64,000 nucleotides of DNA from Plantactinospora soyae (GTDB lineage Bacteria; Actinomycetota; Actinomycetes; Mycobacteriales; Micromonosporaceae). Below the pieces are notes generated by a model. It had not been told where the DNA came from and did not search any database. It was given only the letters and a program-made list of their open reading frames with translations. Position numbers and translations under genes: made by a program. The stretch's first letter is position 1. Each line of letters opens with the position of its first letter. Below, piece by piece: positions 45,390 to 54,809 of the stretch. Location of the stretch: assembly GCF_014874095.1 (NCBI RefSeq), contig NZ_JADBEB010000001.1, positions 5,518,001 through 5,582,000 on the forward strand. Direction: 5' to 3'.

Positions 45390-46451
45390 ATGTCCAGACC
45401 TCGGGTGAGCGGACTCGGCTGGCGCACCATGTCGGCGGGTGCCCTGGCCGTCGCACTGCTGGCCGCCAACATCACCACGCTGAGCGCGCAGGCCGGTACG
45501 ACCTCGTCGAGCCCCGCGGCCGGCGTGCCGCGGCCGATGCCTGCGGCGACGCCGACCACGCCGCCGTCCTCGTATCCCATTCCGGGTGCGGTGTCGGGTG
45601 CCACGGGCACGCACGACCCGACGATGGTCAAGACGCCGAGTGGCGGATACATCGTGGCCCAGACCGGCAACAACATTCCACTGACGACGTCCACGGACCG
45701 GACGGCGTTCCGCGGCGCCGGCGCCGTCTTCCCCAACGGCGCCTCGTGGACGACGCCGTACACGGGGGGCGGGCGAAGCCTGTGGGCCCCCGATATCTCG
45801 TACCACAACGGCCAGTACTACCTGTACTACTCGGCATCGACGTTCGGGTCCAACTATTCCGCGATTTTCCTGGCCACCAGCGGCACCGGCGCCTCGGGCA
45901 GCTGGACCAACCAGGGCCTGGTCATCCAGTCGAACACCTCGGACAACTTCAACGCGATCGACCCGAACCTGATCGTGGACGACTCCGGACGGTGGTGGCT
46001 GAGCTTCGGCTCGTTCTGGTCCGGGATCAAGCTGGTCGCGCTGAACCCCTCCACCGGCAAGCGGTCCGACACGACGGTACGCAGCATCGCCGGCCGCAAC
46101 GGCGGAGCGATCGAGGCGCCGTACATGTTCAAGCACGGCTCCTACTACTACCTGTGGGTGTCGTTCGACCGCTGCTGCCAGGGCGCGTCGAGCACGTACC
46201 GGATCATGGTCGGCCGGTCGGCGAGCCCGACGGGTCCGTTCGTGGATCGCAACGGCACCGCCATGACGGCCGGTGGCGGCACTCAGATGCTGGCCAGCCA
46301 CGGCAGCATCCATGGGCCCGGCCACCAGGCGGTGTTCGCCGACACCGACAGTGAGGTGCTCGCCTACCACTACTACGCCAACAATGGCGCCTCATTCCTC
46401 GGGATCAACCTGATCGGCTACGACTCCGCCGGCTGGCCGTTCGTCTACTAG
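45390..46451 (+). CDS. Secreted GH43 endo-arabinanase
   Basis: The 353-residue product has a signal peptide (cleavage near residue 35) and a single GH43 five-bladed propeller. The catalytic trio is visible: base Asp 76 (GTHDPTMV), pKa-tuning Asp 191 (AIDPNL) and acid Glu 242 (GAIEAPYMF). LWAPDISYHNGQYYLYYS and the sequence around SFGSFWSGI match arabinan endo-1,5-alpha-L-arabinanases. It would cut the arabinan side chains of plant pectin outside the cell. No binding module is attached. ACGGAGGG precedes the ATG. Control by a LacI-type repressor is suggested by the operator at 45235-45246. It is a single-gene unit with a terminator. Confidence 0.9.
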   Translation: MSRPRVSGLGWRTMSAGALAVALLAANITTLSAQAGTTSSSPAAGVPRPMPAATPTTPPSSYPIPGAVSGATGTHDPTMVKTPSGGYIVAQTGNNIPLTTSTDRTAFRGAGAVFPNGASWTTPYTGGGRSLWAPDISYHNGQYYLYYSASTFGSNYSAIFLATSGTGASGSWTNQGLVIQSNTSDNFNAIDPNLIVDDSGRWWLSFGSFWSGIKLVALNPSTGKRSDTTVRSIAGRNGGAIEAPYMFKHGSYYYLWVSFDRCCQGASSTYRIMVGRSASPTGPFVDRNGTAMTAGGGTQMLASHGSIHGPGHQAVFADTDSEVLAYHYYANNGASFLGINLIGYDSAGWPFVY

Positions 46452-46460
46452 GCCGACCAC

Positions 46461-46496
46461 TCCGGGACGCTCGCGCCGGCCGACGGGCGTCCCGGA
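46461..46496 (+). terminator. Hairpin terminator after the arabinanase gene
   Basis: TCCGGGACGC and its exact complement pair around a 16-base loop, ten bases after the stop codon. Confidence 0.7.
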
Positions 46497-46626
46497 CCGG
46501 TCGGCGACCCGGTTCTTCGCCTGACGCGCCCGTCGGGGCACTCTTTTCGACAAACTGTTTACATTCTTGAACTTCGATGCCGCCGCCGGTCTGCCCCGGT
46601 GCGTGTCGGCTAATATGCATCGGTGA

Positions 46627-49539
46627 ATGCCGCTCCTCCTTCCATTCTGGTCCTGTGTCGTCGTCATGTTTCCCGTTGAGCTGCCAACTGTCTGGGCCGG
46701 ACGGGAGAAGGAGCTGGCCGTGCTGCACGCGGCCGTCGAGGCCACCAGCCAGGGCCGGGGTTCGGTGCTCTGGGTGGAGGGCGAGGCCGGCATCGGCAAG
46801 TCTTCCCTGATCGCCACCGGACTGGGCAGCGGGACCGGGACGCCTGAGGTGTTGTGGGGCACCGCCGATCAGTTGTCCCACCGCTTTCCGCTGCGGGTGA
46901 TGCTGGACTGCCTCCAGATACGGCCGCGCTCCTCGGATCCCCGCCGGGCCCGGATCGCCGAGTTCCTGCGGGACCGGCGGCCAGGGCTGTTCGCCGCGGA
47001 CGATGTCGCCTACACCGCCACGGAGATGCTCGTGTCGCTGGTCGACGAGTTGTGCACCGACACCCCCACCGTGCTGGTCCTCGACGACCTCCAGTGGGCC
47101 GACGAGGCGTCGCTGATGCTGTGGCACCGGCTCGCCCTGGCCGCCGAGGAGCTTCCGCTGCTGCTGGTCAGCGCCACTCGCCCGGTACCGTCCCGCCAGG
47201 ACGTACAGACGTTGCGAGCGGCCACACTCCGCCGCGGCGGCACCCTGCTTCCACTTGGCGCGCTCAGTGCGGACGACGTCCGTACCGTGGTCACCGGAAT
47301 GCTCGGCGTGCCGCCGGGGCCCGCGCTCAACCGAATGCTGGGGCGGGCCATGGGCAACCCGCTGTATCTGCGTGAACTGCTCGACGCCATGGCCCGGGAG
47401 CAGACGGCCGGCGCCGCGCTGACCGACGGCGAGCTCACCGACGACGCCTTCGAACGGGTCCCGGCCTCCTTCGCGGCCGCGCTGAGTGACCGGCTCAGCG
47501 TGGTGTCGGCGGCCACCGCCCAGATGTTGCGCACCGCGTCACTGCTCGGCGGCGAATTCGCCGTCACCGACCTCGCCGCGCTGCTGCGTCGGACGGCCTC
47601 GGACCTCGCCGACGGCCTGCAGGACGCGGTAGCCGCCGGCATCGTCGTCGGCGTCGGCGACCAGCTCACCTTCCGGCACCCGCTGATCCGCCAGGCCCTC
47701 TACGACAGTGTGCCGGTCGCGCTGCGCGCGGCGCTGCACTGCGAGGCGGCGAGAGCGCTGGCGGCGGCCGGCGCCGAACCGCTGCGGGTGGCCCAGCAGC
47801 TCCTGGCGGCCGGCCGTCCGGGTGACGAGTGGACCCGCACCTGGGTTGTCGAGGCGGCACCGGCACTGGCCGCCCGAGCCCCGGACATCGCGACGGAACT
47901 CCTGCAACGGGAGCTGGAGGCGAGCCAACTCGACCGGGCCGACCAGGCCGCCCTGACCGTCGAACTCGCCCGGGTACTGCTCGACGCGAGGCGTCATCCG
48001 GAGGCCGCCGACCGGGCCCGGCAGGCGCTCACCGTGGTGGCCCGGGCGGATCACCGGGCCGAGATGTCCTCGGTACTGGCCCGGACGCTGTTCAGCCAGG
48101 GCCGCAACGAGGAAGCGGTGGACGTCGTACGCGGTGCACTCGGCCGTCCGGATGTGACCGCGACGTGGCGGGCCCGCCTGCTGGCCTCGCTGTCGATGTT
48201 CGAGCGTGCCAGCACCGGCGACCTGGACACCGCCGACGGCACGGCACGCCAGGCGCTGCGGGTCGGGGAGGAGGCCGGGGACGCCTTCGCCACCGCCTAT
48301 GCGTTGACCGACCTGTGGCTGACCCACTCGGTCCGCCGCAGCCACGACGCCGCCCTCGGCTACGTCGACCGGGCACTGACGGTTCTGGGTGACGCACCCG
48401 AGCACACCGACCTGAGGACCCTCGCCTTCGACAGCCGGATCTTCACCCTGCAGAACCTCGATCGGTGGCCGGAGGCGGAGGCGACCCTGCGCCGGGCGCG
48501 CGACCTGGGCCAACGGGTCGGTGGGTCCGGCCAGGGCATCTCGGCGGTCACCGCGGCCGTGCTGCTGTACTGGCTCGGCCGCTGGGACGACGCCCTGGCC
48601 GAACTCGACGCCGTCGACGGGGACGGCACCGGAATCACGTACTCCGGGCTCCGTGAGCGGGGGCCGGCGTTGCTCTGGCACGGTGTCGCCGCGTTGATCG
48701 CCGTACACCGCTGTGACAGCGGCGGCGCGGCCGAGCACCTCCGGGCCGGACTCGCGCTTCCCGTCCGGACCGTCGCCGACCGGGAGAACCGCGACTTCCT
48801 GCTCGCCGCCGGGGCGCTCGCCGCCGAGCAGGAGGGGGAGCCGGCGCGGGCGCTGTCGCTGCTGTCGGCGGTCCTGGAACGTGGACCCGGCGAAATGACC
48901 CTGCTCCACCAGTGGGTGCCCGAACTGGTTCGACTCGCGGTGACAGTCGACGACCGGCCGGCGGCGCGGGTGGCTCTGCGCGCCTGCCGGGCCGAGGCCG
49001 CGGCGGAGTCCCGGCCAGGTCGGGCCGCCGCGGCGGTGCGCCGGTGTCAGGGCCTGTTCGACGACGATCCGGCGCCGCTGCACGAGGCGGTCGCGTACTA
49101 CCGGTCGGTCGGCTCGCCGGTGGAGCTGACCGGCACGCTGGAGGATCTGGCCGCGGTGCTCGCCCTGCGCGGCCAGCAGGCGGAGGCGCGGACGCTGCTG
49201 GGCGAGGCCGTCGACCGGTACGACGCCCTCGGCGCGGTCTGGGACATCCGCCGGGCCGAGGGGCGGCTCCGGCGCCACGGCGTCCGTCGGGGCGTCCGTG
49301 GCCCCCGGCCGGCCCGGGCACAGGTCGGCTGGGAGGCGCTGACCCCGACCGAGACCCGGGTGGCCGCCCTGGTGGCCGAGGGACGGTCCACGCCGGACAT
49401 CGCCAGGGAGCTGTACCTCTCCCGGCGTACCGTGCAGACCCACATCTCGCACGTCCTCGGCAAACTCGGCGTACGAAGCCGGGTGGAGATCGCCCGGGAG
49501 GCGTTGCGCCGCGAGACGGTGTCCGGCGCGGGATCCTGA
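46627..49539 (+). CDS. LAL-type LuxR-family transcriptional regulator
   Basis: The product of 970 residues has an N-terminal ATPase with Walker A GEAGIGKS at residues 52-59, Walker B VLVLDDLQWADEA, a long helical-repeat middle part and a LuxR helix-turn-helix at the very end (LTPTETRVAALVAEGRSTPD, YLSRRTVQTHISHVLGKLG). The first ATG at 46627 has no clear ribosome binding site; the ATG at 46666, giving MFPVELPTVWAGREKEL, fits the family start better. It is only distantly similar to the LAL protein at 5644-8415. It lies between the arabinanase and the injection-system region, so it could control either, or neither. Confidence 0.92.
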   Translation: MPLLLPFWSCVVVMFPVELPTVWAGREKELAVLHAAVEATSQGRGSVLWVEGEAGIGKSSLIATGLGSGTGTPEVLWGTADQLSHRFPLRVMLDCLQIRPRSSDPRRARIAEFLRDRRPGLFAADDVAYTATEMLVSLVDELCTDTPTVLVLDDLQWADEASLMLWHRLALAAEELPLLLVSATRPVPSRQDVQTLRAATLRRGGTLLPLGALSADDVRTVVTGMLGVPPGPALNRMLGRAMGNPLYLRELLDAMAREQTAGAALTDGELTDDAFERVPASFAAALSDRLSVVSAATAQMLRTASLLGGEFAVTDLAALLRRTASDLADGLQDAVAAGIVVGVGDQLTFRHPLIRQALYDSVPVALRAALHCEAARALAAAGAEPLRVAQQLLAAGRPGDEWTRTWVVEAAPALAARAPDIATELLQRELEASQLDRADQAALTVELARVLLDARRHPEAADRARQALTVVARADHRAEMSSVLARTLFSQGRNEEAVDVVRGALGRPDVTATWRARLLASLSMFERASTGDLDTADGTARQALRVGEEAGDAFATAYALTDLWLTHSVRRSHDAALGYVDRALTVLGDAPEHTDLRTLAFDSRIFTLQNLDRWPEAEATLRRARDLGQRVGGSGQGISAVTAAVLLYWLGRWDDALAELDAVDGDGTGITYSGLRERGPALLWHGVAALIAVHRCDSGGAAEHLRAGLALPVRTVADRENRDFLLAAGALAAEQEGEPARALSLLSAVLERGPGEMTLLHQWVPELVRLAVTVDDRPAARVALRACRAEAAAESRPGRAAAAVRRCQGLFDDDPAPLHEAVAYYRSVGSPVELTGTLEDLAAVLALRGQQAEARTLLGEAVDRYDALGAVWDIRRAEGRLRRHGVRRGVRGPRPARAQVGWEALTPTETRVAALVAEGRSTPDIARELYLSRRTVQTHISHVLGKLGVRSRVEIAREALRRETVSGAGS

Positions 49540-49859
49540 CCCGCGGACACCGCCGGCCCGACCGGCTTCTACCTCCGGAGACATCCGTCATCTGACGTTG
49601 CGGAGTCGGCGGCGGAGTCGGAACGGGCGGTCCGGCCGGTGCCCCGGGAGTGGCCCACCCGGCGGTTCTGGCCCGGGCGTGCGCCGTGGCCGCCCGGCGT
49701 CCCGGCCCGCAGCCGTCCGGCGGCACCGGTCGGGGTCGCCGGATCCGACCACCGGCCGGTGCCCGGATCGGTTCGCGTCAACTGGCCGATGTCCGCACGG
49801 CGCCGCTGGCCCAGCATGTATCTGGACGCCGACCGATGGGGGACGGAGGAGTTCCGGAG

Positions 49860-50678
49860 ATGGGATATTCGAGGCACCAGCCGATTCGGGGACGGACGGC
49901 TGGTGAGGTGGGACCGGAGGCCGGGCCACTGCCGGCGCACGCCGGCCCGCCGCTCGTGTTGCGCTGTTTCGGCGGGTTCCACCTGGAGATCCCGGGACGG
50001 CAGTTGGATTGGGCGACGGTACGGCCGCGGGTCCGCGCCCTGCTGCGCTTCCTGGCCGCCCACGGTGGCCGGCCGGTGCACCGCGAGATCATCCTGACCG
50101 CGCTCTGGCCGGAACTGCCGGTCCGGACCGGGATCCGTAACCTGCACGTCGGCGTCTCCACGCTTCGGGCGTTCCTCGAACCCGGCGTGCGGCGCGGTGG
50201 ATCCCGGTTCGTGCGGCGCGACGCCGAGTCGTACCTGCTGGCCCTGCCGTCCACCGCGCGCTGCGACGTGCGTTCGTTCGAGGTGGCGGTCGCGGGCTGG
50301 CGCCGGGCCGTCGGCACCGGAGCGCGGGGCGCCGCGGCGTCCGTCCTGCGGGAAGCCCTCGCCCAGTACGGCGGCGATCTGCTGCCCGAGGAGGGCCCGG
50401 CCGAATGGGTCGTGGCCGAACGCGACCGCTACCGCACCCTGGCGGCGGAGTCGGCGGCGACACTCGCCGCGCTCGAGCTGGAGGCGGGGCATTTCGCGGC
50501 GGCGGTCGCGGCGGCGCGGCGCGGACTTGAGATCGACGGGTTCCGTGACGACGCCTGGCGGGTGCTGGCCGAGGCACATCAGCGCTCCGGCGACCCGGCC
50601 GCCGCCGCGCGGGCGCGCAGTGGGTACGACCGGGTGCTGCGGACGCTCGGGGTGTCCGGGCCGGCCTGGGCGGCGTGA
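49860..50678 (+). CDS. Small SARP/BTAD-type transcriptional regulator
   Basis: The 272-residue product has the winged-helix domain with LRCFGGFHLEIPGRQLDWAT at its start and ILTALWPELPVRTGIRNLHV, followed by a BTAD helical domain (YGGDLLPEEGPAEWVVAERD, FRDDAWRVLAEAHQRSGD). It is a stand-alone SARP-like activator without ATPase. I start at the ATG at 49860, which has GGAGGA nine bases upstream; ATGs at 49836 and 49650 are possible. It converges on the injection-system operon with six bases between the stop codons and no terminator. As the closest regulator it is a candidate controller of that operon. The stretch 49540-49859 holds no other gene. Confidence 0.8.
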   Translation: MGYSRHQPIRGRTAGEVGPEAGPLPAHAGPPLVLRCFGGFHLEIPGRQLDWATVRPRVRALLRFLAAHGGRPVHREIILTALWPELPVRTGIRNLHVGVSTLRAFLEPGVRRGGSRFVRRDAESYLLALPSTARCDVRSFEVAVAGWRRAVGTGARGAAASVLREALAQYGGDLLPEEGPAEWVVAERDRYRTLAAESAATLAALELEAGHFAAAVAAARRGLEIDGFRDDAWRVLAEAHQRSGDPAAAARARSGYDRVLRTLGVSGPAWAA

Positions 50679-50684
50679 GCGCGG

Positions 50685-51836
50685 TCAGGGGCGGCGGAAG
50701 AACTCCACCTCGCCGATCGCCGTACGGCGGCCGGCCGCGCTGCCGTAGCTCTCCCGGACGGTCAACCGCACCCGCACCACGTCGCCGACGACCCGGCGGA
50801 AGGTCTGTGGCCCGGCCCGGTCGGCGAGCCGCAGCGTCCTGGTCTCCGACCCGCGCTGGCTGGTCCAGACGGTCAGTTCCAGCTCCGCCGGCCGGGCCTG
50901 CCGCAGGAACAGGTCCCGCTGCGCCGCCACGCCGGGATGGACGATCAGGTCGAGCAGCCGGAACGGGGTGGCGAAGGTGAGTTCGACGTACTCCCCGTGC
51001 CCGGCGCCGACCGGGGCCGGAGCCCAGTAGCTGTTGCTGAGCCCGTCCACGATCGCGCCCGCCGGGTGGTTCCCCGCCTGACTCGACGCGCGTACCGAGA
51101 CCGGGCTCACCGGCTCCGGATCGGCGATCCTGTCCCGTACGGCGTCACTGGCCCGGGAACCGAGCCGGACCACGCCGTAGCCGAGACCGGCGAGCAGCGC
51201 GGCGACGAGCAGCAGGGTGCCGACCCGGTGCACCAGACCCCAGCCGCCCGAGCGGGGCCGGACCAGCCAGCGCGCCCCACGGAACAGGGCCCGGCCGAGT
51301 CGGCGCCACCACGGGTACCGGATCACCGGTCCGGCCTGGGCCCCGAGGGCGGTGCCGCACCGACGGCAGAACTTCCGCTCCGGGGGGTTGCCGGTCGCAC
51401 AGGCCGGGCAGACGACATCGTCGGAACCCTCCTCCGTCCGGAGCGGGCGTTGCCGTACGACGGGTCGGCGGGCCCGCGGTCGAGCCGGCTGGACCGCCTC
51501 CACCGACCCCGCCGGCCGGTCCGTCGCCGTTTCCGTGCCCGCCGGACGGGCGGCGTCGGTGGCGGCCGTCAGCACGTCCTGCGGGCGGGCCGTTGTCGCG
51601 TCGGTCGGGTCGCCGGTTCCGGGCGAGGCCGTTGACGCCGGATGGGCCGCCCCGGGCGCCCGTACGCCCACCGGAGGGTCCGCTTCCGTGGCCGAGGGCT
51701 GGACGGAACGGCTCGGAGTCGACGGTCGGGCCGGCGGTGGAACGTCCTCGGCCTGTTCCCAGCCGAGGAACGATCCGCAGACCGCACAGAAGACGCCGCC
51801 GGGTTCGGCCGGGACACACCGCTCACAGCGTTCCAT
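50685..51836 (-). CDS. Zinc-ribbon membrane protein with a discoidin-like C-terminus
   Basis: The 383-residue product begins with a zinc ribbon (C4, C7, C17, C20), then a Pro/Ala/Thr-rich stretch and a second zinc ribbon (VVCPACATG, KFCRRCG). It has one transmembrane helix (HRVGTLLLVAALLAGLGYGV) and a C-terminal beta-sandwich of about 140 residues (VSPVSVRASSQ, DGLSNSYWAPA, VELTFATPFRLLDL). The last part resembles F5/8-type (discoidin/NADase-associated) sugar-binding domains. It is the last gene of the operon. The start at 51836 overlaps the previous gene by 14 bases and has GGGAGG upstream. A membrane-bound glycan-binding protein at the end of an injection-system operon may anchor or release the particle; that is inference. 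Confidence 0.75.
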   Translation of the reverse strand: MERCERCVPAEPGGVFCAVCGSFLGWEQAEDVPPPARPSTPSRSVQPSATEADPPVGVRAPGAAHPASTASPGTGDPTDATTARPQDVLTAATDAARPAGTETATDRPAGSVEAVQPARPRARRPVVRQRPLRTEEGSDDVVCPACATGNPPERKFCRRCGTALGAQAGPVIRYPWWRRLGRALFRGARWLVRPRSGGWGLVHRVGTLLLVAALLAGLGYGVVRLGSRASDAVRDRIADPEPVSPVSVRASSQAGNHPAGAIVDGLSNSYWAPAPVGAGHGEYVELTFATPFRLLDLIVHPGVAAQRDLFLRQARPAELELTVWTSQRGSETRTLRLADRAGPQTFRRVVGDVVRVRLTVRESYGSAAGRRTAIGEVEFFRRP

Positions 51837-52401
51837 CGTGGTCGCCTCCCGTCTCCTCGGCACCGGAGACGAGGACCCGGACCGTGTACGGCACGTGCGC
51901 CGGCCGGTTCGCCTCCACCAGGGCCCGCAGCCGGGCCAGCGGAACCAGTTCGGGCTCGGGCACCCGTACCGTCACCGTCAGGGTGGGGGCCGCCGTGCCC
52001 GGAAGCGGCCCGCCCGTGCTCGACGACCAGGCCGTACCGCCGTTCTCGGTGATCTCCGGCCATACGCCGAAGACCGTCCGTACCTGCTCCGCCAGCCCCC
52101 GTGCGGTGCCCCGGACCCGGTGCAGCGCCACCGCGCTGGCGACCGCCTCACGGCGCTGCCGCAGCGTCCATCCCGGTGCCGTCTCGGCCGCCACCCAGCC
52201 GGCGAGCCAGTCGACGAAGTCGACCGGGGCCAGCCGGGGATCCAGATAGGCGGCGAGGTTGTCCAGTGTCGAGTGCACCGGAGCCAGCACCTCGTCGAAG
52301 GCGGCGAGCAGCCGTCCGGCCAACTCGTCGGTGCCGTAGATCGCCGGCAGCCGCCGGCCGAACGAATGCGGTGTGCCGAGGCCCGGCACTGCGCCACGCA
52401 T
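51823..52401 (-). CDS. eCIS baseplate/tail protein (P2 gpI-like)
   Basis: The 192-residue product has the phage tail protein I layout: LPAIYGTDELAGRLLAAFDE at the N-terminus, YLDPRLAPVDFVDWLAGWV and the typical WTLRQRREAVASAVALHRVRGT segment. The end is a strand-rich domain with VPYTVRVLV. In contractile tails this protein joins baseplate wedge and fibre region. Its gene follows the gpJ-like gene at a distance of 30 bases and overlaps the next gene by 14 bases, which fits translational coupling within the operon. Confidence 0.85.
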   Translation of the reverse strand: MRGAVPGLGTPHSFGRRLPAIYGTDELAGRLLAAFDEVLAPVHSTLDNLAAYLDPRLAPVDFVDWLAGWVAAETAPGWTLRQRREAVASAVALHRVRGTARGLAEQVRTVFGVWPEITENGGTAWSSSTGGPLPGTAAPTLTVTVRVPEPELVPLARLRALVEANRPAHVPYTVRVLVSGAEETGGDHDGTL

Positions 52402-52431
52402 GGGAGCCTTCCCTTCCCGGCCGTGCCGGTC

Positions 52432-54381
52432 TCAACGTTCTTCCACCCGGACCTGGTGCTCGTGGGAGAAGACCAGCGCATGCCGGTCGAGTTCGACCCG
52501 GGCCGTCGCCGCACCGCGCCGGCCGGTGATCGGGTCGGCGGGGAAGAGCAGCACCTCCTCCACCAGCGCGACGCCGGTCAGTCGCTGGAGCACCCCGAAG
52601 AGTTCGCCGGACTGCACCGGCCGGCCGAACGGCCAGCCCGACCCGTCCGGCCCGCCACGCAGCGGGTTGAGGTAGCCGTACAACGCGTCGAGTGCGGCGG
52701 TCCGGAGCCGCTCGGCGGCCGAGTCGGGCCGGGCGGTCAGCCGGGCCGCCACGGTGACACCCCGGTAGAACGGCGGTTCCACGACCAGGCGTACCCCGAT
52801 GGGTCGGCGGGCGTCCAGGTGCCCGGCGATGGTCGCCAGCATGTCGTCGGGCGGGATCAGCTGCTCGAAGCGCAGTCGTTCGTCCGCGTCCGCGACCGCC
52901 TCGGGTACGACGAGGACGCGTACACCGCCGGGGTCGGCACCGTCCCCGGCGGCCAGGCAGCGGATCCGGGCCGCCGCCGGCACCGCCTGCCCGGCGATCA
53001 GCTCGTAGTCGCGCGCGGTGACGGCCCGGTCCTGTGCCCGGAGCTGCACCGGGCCGCGCTGCCGGGCGCTCTGCACCGACTCGCCGTCCACCCCGCCGGC
53101 GGCGGCCTCCCGGTTCTCCACCCGGCTCACGTACGGCACCGAGCTGCGGAGCATCGAGATCGCGCCCCGGGCCACGTTTCCGCGTCGTCCACCTCCGGTG
53201 CGGTATCGGCGGACCCGCAACCGGGCGCCGTTCGGCGGGACCGCGCCGTACCGGCGCAGTGATCCGTCGGGCTCGCGGACCGCCGGACCGAACGCCACCT
53301 CGCCGATGGTCCGGTCCAGCGTCACGCACCGGTCGTCCGGGCCGGTGGCGCCGAACGCGTCCACTTCGGGCCACTCCTGCCAGCCGGTGCCGTCGGAGAC
53401 CTCGACGACAAACGGTTGGTCGTCGGGGATCACCGGCGGGCGGGCCACCCGGAACCGCTGCCCCGGCACCCCCTCGGACTCGCCGAGGAACTCACCGACG
53501 ACCGTCTCGGCGTGCACCGCGTCGACCGTGCCGCCGATGGTGAACGCCGACGCGGCCCGGATCGTCGGCGACGCCGCGTAGAAGGGCTGGCCGGGCTCGG
53601 CGGCCACCAGCCGGCACCGCAGCCAGCCGGCCCGCTGGTCCGCGACGGCGGAGGCGGTGTGTCCGGCCGGCACGTGCAGCACCACGTCGCCGGGGCGGTT
53701 GAGTCCGCCGGTGGAGTCGCTGTCCACCTCGCACGCCACCCAGCCGGCGCCGTCCCACGCCTCCCAGAGCAGTGGTGGCTGGCGGGGATCAACCCCGATT
53801 CCCTCCACCCGGCTGTCCAGCCGGAGTACCACGGCGCAGGACGGGACCGCCGAGGTCAGGCCGAGGAGCAGGGCGTCACCCACGGTCGGGGTGGCGGCGA
53901 AGCAGGCCACGTCCCGGCCGTCCAGTACCCGGTCGGTACGGTCGGCCGCCGGCCCGTCGGCGGGATGGGTCCGTAGGTGGGTCAGTTCGCAGGAGACGAT
54001 CGTCAGGTCGGCGGAGGTGGCGAAGACGATCGCCTCCTCGGTCTCGGTACGGATCGTGCCTGCCTCGGTGCCGGCCCGCAGCAGCACCGGCTCGGCCTGC
54101 GGCGCGGCGAGCCAGAACGTGAGGTCGGTCCGGGCCGGTGTCGGTGGGAAGAGCCGGACGCCGATCAGGTCGAGGAAGGCGAGGTAGTTCTTCTCCGGGA
54201 CCCGGTTCAGCCGGTACAGCAGCTCGTCGGTCATCTGGGCGAACGCCTCGATCAGGGTGACACCGGGATCGGAGACATTGTGGTCCGTCCACTCAGGACA
54301 GCGTTGCTGGATGAAGCGTTTCGCGTCGTCGACGAGCTGCTGGAAACGCCGGTCGTCGAGGTTGGGCGTGGGCAGGGCCAT
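52432..54381 (-). CDS. eCIS baseplate protein (gpJ/gp6-like)
   Basis: The 649-residue product starts with MALPTPNLDDRRFQQLVDDA and QRCPEWTDHNVSDPGVTLIE, the signature of the large baseplate J-type protein of Afp/PVC-like particles. FGRPVQSGELFGVLQRLTGV near the end is also typical. In these machines it forms the baseplate wedges around the spike. The open frame reaches much further upstream, but only the part from 54381 on has similarity. Its ATG shares one base with the stop of the gp25 gene (TGATG), so the two are co-translated. Confidence 0.9.
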   Translation of the reverse strand: MALPTPNLDDRRFQQLVDDAKRFIQQRCPEWTDHNVSDPGVTLIEAFAQMTDELLYRLNRVPEKNYLAFLDLIGVRLFPPTPARTDLTFWLAAPQAEPVLLRAGTEAGTIRTETEEAIVFATSADLTIVSCELTHLRTHPADGPAADRTDRVLDGRDVACFAATPTVGDALLLGLTSAVPSCAVVLRLDSRVEGIGVDPRQPPLLWEAWDGAGWVACEVDSDSTGGLNRPGDVVLHVPAGHTASAVADQRAGWLRCRLVAAEPGQPFYAASPTIRAASAFTIGGTVDAVHAETVVGEFLGESEGVPGQRFRVARPPVIPDDQPFVVEVSDGTGWQEWPEVDAFGATGPDDRCVTLDRTIGEVAFGPAVREPDGSLRRYGAVPPNGARLRVRRYRTGGGRRGNVARGAISMLRSSVPYVSRVENREAAAGGVDGESVQSARQRGPVQLRAQDRAVTARDYELIAGQAVPAAARIRCLAAGDGADPGGVRVLVVPEAVADADERLRFEQLIPPDDMLATIAGHLDARRPIGVRLVVEPPFYRGVTVAARLTARPDSAAERLRTAALDALYGYLNPLRGGPDGSGWPFGRPVQSGELFGVLQRLTGVALVEEVLLFPADPITGRRGAATARVELDRHALVFSHEHQVRVEER

Positions 54382-54803
54382 CAGTCCTCCACCTCGGCGT
54401 CGGGCCCGTCGTGGGACGGGATGACGTAGAACGGGAAGACCAGGTTCCGCGGGTCGTTGGTACCGCGGATCAGGTACCGGATGTCGATGTAGAGCGTTCC
54501 GGCCGCCATCTCGTCGAAGCCCACGAGTACGTCGGTGACCTCGATCCGCGGCTCCCAGCGGTCGAGCGCCGCCCGGACCTCGAAGGCGATCTGCCCGGCG
54601 GTGTTCTCGTCCGCCGGCGCGAAGACGTAGTCGTGCACCCCACAGCCGAACTCGGGACGCATCGGCCGCTCGCCGGGGGCCGTACCCAGGATCAGCCGTA
54701 CCGCCTCGACGATCTCCCGCTCCCGGGTGACCAGTGCGATGCCGCCGCTGGCGTTGACCCGCAGCGGGAACGCCCAGCCGGCGCCGATGAACTGTTCCGC
54801 CAC
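54381..54803 (-). CDS. eCIS baseplate protein (GPW/gp25 family)
   Basis: The 140-residue product matches gp25: GWAFPLRVNASGGIALVTRE, EIVEAVRLILGTAPGERPMRPEFGCG-type core (two pieces either side of the ERP turn) and VFAPADENTAGQIAFEV. gp25 is the most conserved wedge protein of contractile tails and starts sheath assembly. The length is normal. It is preceded by the PAAR gene six bases upstream and overlaps the gpJ-like gene by one base. Confidence 0.93.
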   Translation of the reverse strand: MAEQFIGAGWAFPLRVNASGGIALVTREREIVEAVRLILGTAPGERPMRPEFGCGVHDYVFAPADENTAGQIAFEVRAALDRWEPRIEVTDVLVGFDEMAAGTLYIDIRYLIRGTNDPRNLVFPFYVIPSHDGPDAEVED

Positions 54804-54809
54804 GGCCGC

